A stretch of 7,256 bases of DNA from Gammaproteobacteria bacterium (GTDB taxonomy: Bacteria; Pseudomonadota; Gammaproteobacteria; SZUA-229), in the NCBI GenBank assembly GCA_013138755.1, contig WTCC01000339.1, positions 1 through 7,256 of the forward strand, given 5' to 3'. This document shows positions 1 through 6,070 of the stretch, piece by piece. Each line of letters opens with the position of its first letter. The first letter of the stretch is position 1. Below the pieces are notes generated by a model. The model saw only the letters and a list, made by a program, of their open reading frames with translations. It made no database searches and had not been told where the DNA came from. A program made the translations under genes and the position numbers.

Positions 1-1
1 G

Positions 2-451
2 CTATGAATGTTCTTTTTCCTCACGAGTTATTTCCTGCTTTACAAGTTTAGTTAGATTATTCATTGCTTCTGCAATTAACTCGATAGCATCATCCGCAGA
101 CAACAGTCCTTGCAAATTCCCCTGACCATCAACAACAATTATTCGTCGTACACAGTGGTTTTGCATAATCGCCAGGGTATCCAGCAACGTTTCTTTTTCT
201 TCAACAGTAATAACACCTGTGCTCATAATATCTTTTATGATTAATGAGTCAGGATCGGATTTTTGTGCAATGACTTCAACGACAATATCACGGTCTGTTA
301 TGATGCCAATTGGTAGAGTTTTTTCTCCCTGCTTCTTAACCACAACAAGATCACCAACATGATGTTGTCTCATCAGCATAGCGGCTTCGGTAACAGAAGC
401 ATTTTGCCCGGTAATGACTACTTCACGGTTACAGTATTCACCTGCCGTCAT
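2..451 (-). CDS. Two-CBS-domain protein (small stand-alone Bateman module)
   Basis: Complete 149-residue soluble protein made almost only of two CBS repeats: CBS1 at about residues 6-60, with the ligand-site motif GIITDRDI (49-56), and CBS2 at about 73-127, containing RRIIVVDGQGNLQGLLSADD (102-121). A charged tail (128-149) is probably helical. CBS pairs form a Bateman module that usually binds adenosine nucleotides (AMP, ATP, sometimes NAD or SAM) and acts as an energy sensor; the ligand and partner here cannot be read from sequence. There is no catalytic domain, so a regulatory role, perhaps acting on another protein, is inferred. The ATG is preceded by GAGGAAA at good spacing, and the gene starts 31 bases after the hibernation-factor stop, so the two are probably cotranscribed. 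The TAG stop lies at positions 4-2, so the gene is not truncated by the window edge. Confidence 0.92.
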   Translation of the reverse strand: MTAGEYCNREVVITGQNASVTEAAMLMRQHHVGDLVVVKKQGEKTLPIGIITDRDIVVEVIAQKSDPDSLIIKDIMSTGVITVEEKETLLDTLAIMQNHCVRRIIVVDGQGNLQGLLSADDAIELIAEAMNNLTKLVKQEITREEKEHS

Positions 452-482
452 GAGATTTCCTCGCTTTCACTATTATGCAGTT

Positions 483-1049
483 TTAACCAACAATATTGTG
501 CTTGCCAGTTAAATGTACAGTACTTGCCTGTGGCCCCTCATCTCCTGCCTCTTCGACAAACCTTACTTTGTCGCCAATATCCAGGTTGTCAAAATCACCA
601 TCGACAAAACTATTGCGATGGAAATAAATCTCTCTGCCGTCTGATGTTTGTATCCTGCCAAAGTCCTCGACTGGAACCAGCTCAGAAATAGTCCCGTGTG
701 GCGGGACTTCGTGGCTTTTAACATCACCACGCTGTTTTCTGGCGTAATCCTGCAACTTTCTACGCGCAGCATCGAAGGCATCTCGGATTGCGACATAAAC
801 ATCTTCATGTGCATGGTGATCTTTTGGATCACGGTTAATAACAATTTCACCATTAGGTACGGTTAAATCAATTCGTATATGGTACAGGTTGCCTTTATGG
901 TGATGACCATGTGGTGTTTCTATCATGACACGACAGGTCATAATCTGATCATAAAATTTATCGAGCCCGGTAGCTTTTTCGCGAACCCTGGCTTCGATCA
1001 TATCTGATTGTGGAATGTCTCTGAAGTTGATTTGTAATGGCTGTTTCAT
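483..1049 (-). CDS. HPF/RaiA-family ribosome hibernation factor with C-terminal cold-shock domain
   Basis: Complete protein of 188 residues. Residues 1 to about 106 form an HPF/RaiA (S30AE) domain: basic N-terminal helix, His-rich loop ETPHGHHHKGNLYHIRIDL (44-62), and the helix HEDVYVAIRDAFDAARRKLQ (81-100). Known members bind the decoding centre of the 30S subunit and keep idle ribosomes inactive. After a linker (PPHG) comes a cold-shock OB fold (about 118-181): EDFGRIQ sits at RNP1 and IYFHRNS at RNP2, and GPQASTVHL is a typical CSD end. The second half is therefore not the dimerisation domain of long HPF, so 100S formation by that route is not expected; RNA binding by the CSD is inferred. 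The start has TGAGGG 8 bases upstream of ATG. The CBS gene follows after 31 bases. A weak FNR-like box lies about 80 bases upstream. Confidence 0.92.
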   Translation of the reverse strand: MKQPLQINFRDIPQSDMIEARVREKATGLDKFYDQIMTCRVMIETPHGHHHKGNLYHIRIDLTVPNGEIVINRDPKDHHAHEDVYVAIRDAFDAARRKLQDYARKQRGDVKSHEVPPHGTISELVPVEDFGRIQTSDGREIYFHRNSFVDGDFDNLDIGDKVRFVEEAGDEGPQASTVHLTGKHNIVG

Positions 1050-1127
1050 CTATTAAACCCTCATTGATACTGGATTACAAGAACACTTACCCCTATTTAT
1101 AAGATATCTCTTATCATCTTTAAAAAC

Positions 1128-1141
1128 TTGATCCTGGTTAA
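1128..1141 (-). promoter_or_regulatory. Weak FNR/Anr-like box upstream of the hibernation-factor gene
   Basis: TTGAT-CCTG-GTTAA matches 8 of the 10 defined bases of the FNR consensus TTGAT-N4-ATCAA. On the minus strand, possible -10 elements follow: TATCTT (1106-1101), 28.5 bases from the box centre and near the class II ideal of 29.5, and the better hexamer TATAAA (1101-1096), which is 33.5 away. An 8/10 match in a gap of about 200 bases is expected by chance roughly once in ten such gaps or more often, so alone it is weak; the two better boxes elsewhere in the window raise its interest. Confidence 0.3.
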
Positions 1142-1235
1142 GAAAACTTTGAATAAATACCGTTATATTTAAAACGATCTGGAAGTCCAGCCACATCGCC
1201 CCGCAAAGGCAATAATTATCCGTCGATTTAATAAA

Positions 1236-1261
1236 ATGTGAATTAAGCATGTGAATTAAGC
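1236..1261. repeat. Perfect 13-bp tandem duplication across the fbaB stop codon
   Basis: ATGTGAATTAAGC occurs twice back to back (1236-1248 and 1249-1261) with no mismatch. The right copy contains the end of fbaB, including its last Ala codon and TAA stop; the left copy lies wholly in the gap. Because 13 is not a multiple of 3, the copy does not extend the reading frame. It looks like a recent slippage duplication, not a regulatory element. Confidence 0.85.
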
Positions 1262-2305
1262 AAGCGTGACTTCTTCGGATAAATATACATCCTGAATAGC
1301 ATGCAATAAAGCAATGCCTTGTTCCATGGGTTTCTGGAAGGCTTTACGTCCTGAAATCAGCCCCATACCACCGGCGCGTTTGTTAATCACTGCTGTACGC
1401 ACCGCCTGGTGTAAATCGTCATCACCGGATGCCCCACCGGAATTAATCATGCCGACACGTCCCATGTAGCAGTTGGCCACCTGGTAACGCACCAGATCAA
1501 TCGGGTGTTCTGTTGTTAGTTCAGAATACACTTTTGGGTGGGTCTTGCCAAACTGGATTGCATTGAAGCCGCCATTATTTTCCGCCTGTTTCTGTTTAAT
1601 GATATCCGCATCGATGGTTGCCGCCAGGTGATTGGCCTGGCCAGTAAGATCAGCCGATACATGATAATCCGTACCTTCATGTTTGAAGGCGCTGTTGCGT
1701 AAATAGGCCCATAAAACCGTGACCATACCAAGGGCGTGGGCATGTTCGAAGGCTTCGCTGACTTCCAGTATTTGCCGACGCGATTGCTCCGAGCCGAAAT
1801 ACACGGTAGCACCCACGGCAACGGCCCCCATATCAAAAGCCTGATCGACACTGGCAAACATGGTCTGGTCGTACTGGTTAGGATAGCTGAGCAGTTCATT
1901 GTGGTTGATCTTTACAATAAAGGGGATTTTATGTGCGTAATCGCGGGCAATGCTGTTCAATACACCCAGTGTTGATGCCACGCCATTGCAACCACCTTCA
2001 ATGGCCAGCTTGATAATATTTGCCGGATCAAAAAACGCCGGATTGGGTGCAAAGGATGCTCCGGCAGAATGTTCTACACCCTGGTCTACCGGTAACAGTG
2101 ACATATAACCCGTCCCGGCCAGACGACCATGGTTATATAATGCATTCAGGTTTCTTAACACCGCAGGCTTGCGGTTCTTATGGGCGACAACCCTGTCGAT
2201 ATAGTCTGACCCCGGAGCATGTATTACCGATTTAGGTATACCGGTACATGTGTGTTCAAGTATAGAAGCAGCTTCGTCAGCAAGAATGTTTGCAATGTCG
2301 ATCAT
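1256..2305 (-). CDS. fbaB: Class I fructose-bisphosphate aldolase (FbaB/DhnA type)
   Basis: Complete, 349 residues, the usual length for bacterial FbaB (E. coli 350). It catalyses reversible cleavage of fructose 1,6-bisphosphate to dihydroxyacetone phosphate and glyceraldehyde 3-phosphate in the cytosol by a Schiff-base mechanism, without metal. Diagnostic stretches are [15 protein letters not shown] (71-85), [18 protein letters not shown] (131-148), [14 protein letters not shown] (166-179) and [19 protein letters not shown] (213-231). The likely Schiff-base lysine is K237 in ADIIKQK; NSGGASG (288-294) and GLISGRKAF (315-323) form the phosphate-binding end of the barrel. It is not the class II zinc enzyme. 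In E. coli, FbaB is associated with gluconeogenic growth. AAGGAG lies 7 bases before the ATG. The gene has its own 75-base leader with an FNR-like box, so it may be transcribed separately from ftsH. Confidence 0.97.
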   Translation of the reverse strand: MIDIANILADEAASILEHTCTGIPKSVIHAPGSDYIDRVVAHKNRKPAVLRNLNALYNHGRLAGTGYMSLLPVDQGVEHSAGASFAPNPAFFDPANIIKLAIEGGCNGVASTLGVLNSIARDYAHKIPFIVKINHNELLSYPNQYDQTMFASVDQAFDMGAVAVGATVYFGSEQSRRQILEVSEAFEHAHALGMVTVLWAYLRNSAFKHEGTDYHVSADLTGQANHLAATIDADIIKQKQAENNGGFNAIQFGKTHPKVYSELTTEHPIDLVRYQVANCYMGRVGMINSGGASGDDDLHQAVRTAVINKRAGGMGLISGRKAFQKPMEQGIALLHAIQDVYLSEEVTLA

Positions 2306-2359
2306 GGCAATCTCCTTATTTACTAAACAATATAGTCACCCTGATCTATAACAGGTGTA

Positions 2360-2373
2360 TTGATGCAGGTCAA
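2360..2373 (-). promoter_or_regulatory. FNR/Anr-like box upstream of fbaB
   Basis: TTGAT-GCAG-GTCAA matches 9 of 10 defined bases of the FNR consensus and lies in the 75-base gap between the ftsH stop and the fbaB start. On the minus strand a fair -10, TATATT (2334-2329), follows, 32.5 bases from the box centre. This is about 3 bases longer than the ideal class II spacing, so a start near 2324-2322 would put the box at about -42.5 to -44.5. No good -35 was seen, consistent with activator dependence. Members of the wider CRP/FNR group (Anr, Dnr) use the same motif and cannot be told apart here. Confidence 0.55.
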
Positions 2374-2380
2374 TTGAGTA

Positions 2381-4270
2381 TCAGTTTGTGGCCGCCTGTT
2401 CTTTGTCGCCAAGGCAAGCCTTAATCTGCTTCTGGTCCAGGGTTTCATGTTCTTCAAGTTCATTAATCAGGCTGTTTAGCAGTTCCCTGTGTTTGGCAAT
2501 TAAATCGATGGCCTGTTTTTCGGCATTGCCTAAAAGTTCTTTTACAGCTTTATCCACAGACTGTGCCGAGTTTTCGGAAAAGTGACGCGGTAGAGCCATT
2601 TCCCTGCCCAGAAATGGATGCTCCTCGCTATCGCGCAGATCTACTGGACCAATTTCCCTGGACATACCCCAGCGCGAGACCATGGCACGGGCCAGTGCAG
2701 TCGCCTGAGCAATGTCATCATCGGCGCCGGAACTGATACTGCCTAAAAGTTCCTGTTCAGCACTTCGTCCCCCCATCATCACCACCAGTCGATCTGTTAA
2801 ATAATCCTCTGGCAGCGTGTGACGCTCATGTTCGGGTAATTGGTGGGTTACACCCAAAGCCCTGCCATGGGGAATGATACTTACCTTATAAACAGGATCT
2901 GCATGGGGCAGAAAATAGGCAACCAGCGTATGGCCGGATTCATGCACTGCCAGACGATGTCGCTCTTCCGGCTGGATAGCCAGGGTACGTACCGTTCCCA
3001 ACATCAGCTTATCGCGTGCTTCATCAAAATTAATCATGCTTACTATGGTTGCCTTATCTCGAGCGGCTAACATGGCGGCTTCATTAACCAGATTTTTGAT
3101 ATCGGCACCGGAAAAACCGGGGGTACCGGCCGATACCTGCTCCAGGTCTACGTCATCAGCCAGGGGTACCTTGCGGACATGCACTTTGAGAATAGCAATA
3201 CGGTCATTACGGTCGGGTAATTCCAGCACCACATGACGATCAAAACGCCCGGGTCTTAGTAATGCCGGGTCAAGCACATCCGGGCGATTGGTTGCACCCA
3301 GTACAATGACAGCTTCACGGCCGCTAAAACCATCCATTTCAGCAAGAATCTGGTTAAGGGTTTGTTCGCGTTCATCATGCCCGCCACCAAGACCGGTACC
3401 ACGGGTACGGCCAATGCTATCCAGCTCGTCAATAAAGATAATCGCCGGTGAGTTTTTCTTGGCTTCCTCAAACAGGTGACGCACACGAGATGCACCGACA
3501 CCGACGAAAACTTCAATAAATTCAGAGCCTGAAATGGAATAGAATCTAACACCGGCTTCGCCTGCCAAAGCTCTGGCCATCAGTGTTTTACCTGTGCCAG
3601 GTGGTCCCATCAGTAATATACCGCGTGGCACCTCGGCGCCAAGCGCACGAAATTGAGCGGGATGTTTGAGGAATTCAACTATTTCGGTGACTTCCCGTTT
3701 AGCTGACTCCTGACCTGCCATGTCATCAAAAGTGACATCGGGAATTTCAGCAGTCTTGCTTGAACCACGCAGAAATTTCCCCAACTCACCTTTGCCGCCC
3801 AGTCCGCCTGAAATGTTGCGTTGTGCCCGATTAATAATCCAGAACCAGAAAGCAATAATCAATATCCATGGCAATATACTAAGCACTATCCGTATTAAAA
3901 CACTCTGTGCTTCTGGTGGAAATGCTATTACTTCAATACGCTGTGCTTCGAGAGCGGGTAACAGACTTTCATCGCCAATATCGGGAATGCGTGTTTTGAA
4001 ATACCGGCTCATTTCTTTCTGTGGGCCAATGCCTGTGGCTTGAAGCAAAGTACCTTCAGCCTGATTGCCCTTTAGGGTGACTGATACCAGAGCGCCATCA
4101 TTCAATAATTGCTTGAACTCGCTATAGGCAATGTTAAAGACGGGCTCGGTTACTATCTTTTGTGTCAGAGCATAATAAAAATAGAACGTGACCAATGCAA
4201 TAATGAGCAATATATTGAAAATCCAGTTTTTTGGAATTGGATATTTTTGTGGAGATTGAGGTTCTGGCAT
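2381..4270 (-). CDS. ftsH: FtsH-type membrane-anchored AAA+ zinc metalloprotease (probably an accessory copy)
   Basis: Complete, 629 residues (E. coli FtsH 644). Two membrane helices, about 16-35 and 123-147, flank a short periplasmic domain; the rest faces the cytosol. AAA+ module: DVTFDDMAG (178-186), Walker A GPPGTGKT (222-229), pore loop FVGVG (255-259), Walker B IIFIDELD (277-284), and RPGRFDR (339-345) with arginine fingers R339 and R342. Protease module: zinc site HESGH (443-447), where HEAGH is commoner, and the third ligand probably D519 in SSGADDD. FtsH degrades damaged membrane proteins and short-lived regulators as an ATP-driven hexamer. The housekeeping copy in gammaproteobacteria normally sits next to rlmE; here the neighbours are aldolase and hibernation genes and the N-terminus is unlike E. 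coli FtsH, so a second copy is inferred. AGGA lies 7 bases before the ATG. All catalytic residues are present. Confidence 0.95.
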   Translation of the reverse strand: MPEPQSPQKYPIPKNWIFNILLIIALVTFYFYYALTQKIVTEPVFNIAYSEFKQLLNDGALVSVTLKGNQAEGTLLQATGIGPQKEMSRYFKTRIPDIGDESLLPALEAQRIEVIAFPPEAQSVLIRIVLSILPWILIIAFWFWIINRAQRNISGGLGGKGELGKFLRGSSKTAEIPDVTFDDMAGQESAKREVTEIVEFLKHPAQFRALGAEVPRGILLMGPPGTGKTLMARALAGEAGVRFYSISGSEFIEVFVGVGASRVRHLFEEAKKNSPAIIFIDELDSIGRTRGTGLGGGHDEREQTLNQILAEMDGFSGREAVIVLGATNRPDVLDPALLRPGRFDRHVVLELPDRNDRIAILKVHVRKVPLADDVDLEQVSAGTPGFSGADIKNLVNEAAMLAARDKATIVSMINFDEARDKLMLGTVRTLAIQPEERHRLAVHESGHTLVAYFLPHADPVYKVSIIPHGRALGVTHQLPEHERHTLPEDYLTDRLVVMMGGRSAEQELLGSISSGADDDIAQATALARAMVSRWGMSREIGPVDLRDSEEHPFLGREMALPRHFSENSAQSVDKAVKELLGNAEKQAIDLIAKHRELLNSLINELEEHETLDQKQIKACLGDKEQAATN

Positions 4271-4290
4271 TAGTTTTCCTGTCTCATTTT

Positions 4291-4309
4291 ATCAACCGGT
4301 TAATTTATA
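4291..4309 (-). promoter_or_regulatory. Possible ftsH promoter -10 with overlapping palindromic operator
   Basis: On the minus strand, TATAAA (4309-4304) is a fair -10, but nothing at 16-18 bases upstream resembles TTGACA. ATCAACCGGTTAAT (4291-4304) immediately follows and is palindromic at 6 of 7 base pairs; it would cover the expected transcription start about 20-30 bases before the ATG. A repressor or activator site there is an inference. No sigma-32 heat-shock promoter was seen, although many ftsH genes have one. Confidence 0.35.
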
Positions 4310-4384
4310 GGATACATAGGCTGCTCAGTGTTTGCAAAAAAACAACATAGGCACTACTGGTCTAACAATGAGAAACAGTTTTGT

Positions 4385-4401
4385 GTAACGAATTCTGTTA
4401 C
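4385..4401. promoter_or_regulatory. Short dyad GTAAC-N7-GTTAC
   Basis: A perfect 5-base inverted repeat with 7-base spacer, 115-131 bases upstream of ftsH. The arms are separated by less than one helical turn, as in many dimeric regulator sites, but no family could be assigned and 5-base arms arise by chance easily in AT-rich DNA. Confidence 0.2.
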
Positions 4402-4537
4402 CGGCAAACTGAGGTGTTAATAAGTTTTCATATATGTCATGTTTATAATGTGGAATAGGGTAGGACACGGTGCAAGCGATATTTTTGACTGTAGCTTTTC
4501 ATGATGTCATCGTGTTTTTATGCAATAAGGAGTATTG

Positions 4538-4564
4538 ATGGTAGAAAGAAATTATTACGTGTAA
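4538..4564 (+). CDS. Possible 8-codon leader ORF (MVERNYYV)
   Basis: AAGGAG (4527-4532) is followed 5 bases later by ATG and eight codons ending in TAA. This is as good a ribosome binding site as any of the main genes has, yet the frame closes at once. It could be a short upstream peptide, a remnant of a lost gene, or chance. It lies upstream of the proposed FNR-dependent start near 4656, so it would be on the dehydrogenase mRNA only if transcription also begins further upstream, for example from TATAAT at 4444. No run of one amino acid and no attenuator hairpin is visible. Confidence 0.2.
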   Translation: MVERNYYV

Positions 4565-4607
4565 TAAAAATTCCTTCGCAAAGTTATTTATAAGCTGCGC
4601 CCTGGTT

Positions 4608-4621
4608 TTGACAAGGATCAA
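4608..4621 (+). promoter_or_regulatory. FNR/Anr-like box of the dehydrogenase/oxidoreductase operon
   Basis: TTGAC-AAGG-ATCAA matches 9 of 10 defined bases of TTGAT-N4-ATCAA. Its centre (4614.5) is 29.5 bases before the first base of the extended -10 at 4644, which places it at -41.5 from a start at about 4656. This is the classical class II position for FNR-activated promoters. The same bases include TTGACA, so a constitutive -35 is an alternative, but the nearest good hexamer for that reading (TATAAG, 4633) is 19 bases away. Confidence 0.6.
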
Positions 4622-4640
4622 TAATTTCTCCATATAAGCA

Positions 4641-4649
4641 TGTTACAAA
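4641..4649 (+). promoter_or_regulatory. Extended -10 element of the rightward operon
   Basis: TGTTACAAA fits the extended -10 form TG-N-TATAAT, with a 4/6 hexamer plus the TG. Transcription would start near 4656 and give a leader of about 94 bases before the TTG start codon. The call rests mainly on its spacing from the FNR-like box; a start from TATAAG at 4633 is an alternative. Confidence 0.45.
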
Positions 4650-4738
4650 TAGAATGTGAGGTGTTGTAAACTCAGGGTGATTACTATTATTAGATTCCTA
4701 AATAAAACTGCATTTGATGTCTGGCTTGTGAATATTAA

Positions 4739-4744
4739 AAGGAA
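4739..4744 (+). promoter_or_regulatory. Ribosome binding site that decides the TTG start of the dehydrogenase
   Basis: AAGGAA ends 5 bases before TTG at 4750. The reading frame is closed upstream by TGA at 4729-4731, and no ATG or GTG lies between that stop and the TTG. The first in-frame ATG is codon 46, within the conserved substrate-binding region, so TTG is the only sensible start. Confidence 0.85.
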
Positions 4745-4749
4745 AAAAT

Positions 4750-5862
4750 TTGGATAATATTTTCTCGTTTGCTGATGAGCTCGGTCCATTAAAGGTTATT
4801 CATATTCATGAACCGGCTATTGGGCTGAAAGGTGTATTGGTTGTTGATAATGTGGCCAGGGGGCCTTCCATCGGTGGCCTACGTATGGCACCTGATGTAA
4901 CAACTGAAGAGTGTGTTCGACTGGCACGTGCCATGACTTTTAAGAATTCAGCCGCCGGGTTGCCTCACGGCGGTGGCAAAGCGGTACTGGTCGGTGATCC
5001 CAAAATGCCCCTGCAGCAGAAAGAAACGCTGATTCGCGCTATGGCCTGTGCGTTAAGGGAAGTAGAACAATATATCTTTGCCCCGGATATGGGCACCAAT
5101 GAAGAGTGCATGGCCTGGGTGCAAGACGAGATCGGCCGTGCCGTTGCTCTGCCCAGAGAAGTCGGCGGCATTCCTCTCGATGAGATCGGCGCAACCGGCT
5201 GGGGGCTAAGCCATGTGGTTGATGAATCACTTAAGTTTTGTGATTTCGATATACGTGATGCCCGTATCGCGGTACAGGGCTTCGGCGCTGTGGGTAAACA
5301 TGTGACTAATTTTCTGTGTCAGGATGGCGCCATACCCGTTGCTGTCTCTGACTCCAAAGGCACTATCTACAATCCCGATGGGCTCGATGTTAAGAAACTG
5401 ATCGCGCTTAAAGAAGAGGGTAAAAGTGTTACCGAATATACTGATGGCGAAAAACACAGCCAGGATGCCATTATTGATATCGAATGTGATATCTGGATTC
5501 CTGCAGCACGCCCTGATGTCATCCATGAAGATAATGTGCATCGTCTTAATACCAAACTGGTGGTAGAGGGTGCCAATATTCCCATTACCTATGGTGCAGA
5601 AAAAGTTTTGCATAAGAACGGTATTCTTTGTGTCCCGGATTTTATTGCTAATGCGGGCGGCGTGATCTGCGCTGCAATGGAGTACCAGGGCGCCACTGAA
5701 TCAGCCGCACTTGCAGCTATTGAAGAAAAGCTCCGTAGAAATACGCTCGAGGTTTTACATACCGCAGAACGCGATCAGGTATTACCACGTGATGCTTCAC
5801 TGGCGATGGCACGCAAACGCATAGACAGAGCGATGAGTTTTCGCCGTTGGAACATATTTTAG
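4750..5862 (+). CDS. Glu/Leu/Phe/Val-family amino acid dehydrogenase, probably not glutamate-specific
   Basis: Complete, 370 residues, TTG start. The family carries out NAD(P)-dependent oxidative deamination of an L-amino acid to the 2-oxoacid plus ammonia, reversibly. N-terminal substrate domain: GPSIGGLRMAPDV (38-50), K65 in MTFKNS, catalytic K77 in PHGGGKAVL and catalytic D113 in APDMGTNEE. Rossmann domain: GFGAVG (177-182), with D201 after the second strand, which suggests NAD. Then VEGANIPIT (272-280) and NAGGVICAAMEYQG (301-314). The length is nearer leucine dehydrogenase than most glutamate dehydrogenases. Both gamma-carboxylate ligands of Clostridium symbiosum glutamate dehydrogenase (K89, S380) are replaced, by I41 and A308, as in leucine dehydrogenases. 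Other stretches (APDMGTNEE, EGAN) look like glutamate dehydrogenase, so substrate is open. It heads a probable operon with a 2-oxoacid:ferredoxin oxidoreductase, 208 bases downstream. Confidence 0.9.
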   Translation: MDNIFSFADELGPLKVIHIHEPAIGLKGVLVVDNVARGPSIGGLRMAPDVTTEECVRLARAMTFKNSAAGLPHGGGKAVLVGDPKMPLQQKETLIRAMACALREVEQYIFAPDMGTNEECMAWVQDEIGRAVALPREVGGIPLDEIGATGWGLSHVVDESLKFCDFDIRDARIAVQGFGAVGKHVTNFLCQDGAIPVAVSDSKGTIYNPDGLDVKKLIALKEEGKSVTEYTDGEKHSQDAIIDIECDIWIPAARPDVIHEDNVHRLNTKLVVEGANIPITYGAEKVLHKNGILCVPDFIANAGGVICAAMEYQGATESAALAAIEEKLRRNTLEVLHTAERDQVLPRDASLAMARKRIDRAMSFRRWNIF

Positions 5863-6070
5863 TTAGAATATAGTTTGTTGGTATCTATTTTAAGGAATCT
5901 CTGATTAAGTTAATTAAATTTAGGCGCAGGAAAAATTGTTCGTATGTTTCACGAAGTGAGCAGTAATAGTTATTCTATTGCTGCGATCTTCGGGGAAAAT
6001 ACGGGCAATTTTAACAAGCCTAAAATAATTGGACTTGATCAGAGCTTCCTTAAAGAGGTAGGTTTAAACG

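Larger units (their letters stand above)
4271..4749. other. 479-base divergent intergenic control region
   Basis: AT-rich gap between the leftward ftsH and the rightward dehydrogenase gene, long enough to hold both promoters. Seen in it: a palindrome and weak -10 facing ftsH (4291-4309), a short dyad (4385-4401), an isolated TATAAT (4444-4449, plus strand) without a convincing -35, an 8-codon ORF with a strong Shine-Dalgarno (4527-4564), and an FNR-like box with an extended -10 (4608-4649). No GC-rich hairpin with a T-run, riboswitch or tRNA was recognised. No longer coding frame is credible in it. Confidence 0.8.

Noticed and set aside
1099..1114. Inverted repeat ATAAGA-TATC-TCTTAT as an operator
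   Set aside because: Purely AT-rich arms of 6 bp in an AT-rich gap; it overlaps possible -10 hexamers and is easily explained by chance.
1179..1190. CTGG-AAGT-CCAG hairpin followed on the minus strand by a short T-run, as an fbaB terminator
   Set aside because: The stem is only 4-5 bp and TTTT begins several bases after it; too weak to call a terminator.
1053..1250. 65-codon minus-strand frame between fbaB and the hibernation factor
   Set aside because: No Shine-Dalgarno, start lies inside the 13-bp duplication, composition is that of translated intergenic DNA, and it would cover the putative promoter of the next gene.
4444..4449. Perfect TATAAT as a plus-strand promoter
   Set aside because: No -35-like hexamer at 16-18 bases, no extended TG at the right place and no FNR box 29.5 bases upstream; kept only as a remark in the intergenic entry.
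4271..4450. Sigma-32 heat-shock promoter for ftsH
   Set aside because: No CTTGAA/CCCCAT-like pair at suitable spacing on the minus strand.
4485..4524. TTGACT as -35 of a promoter for the 8-codon ORF
   Set aside because: At 17-base spacing the hexamer is CATCGT-like; the better TATGCA is too far and would start transcription inside the ribosome site.
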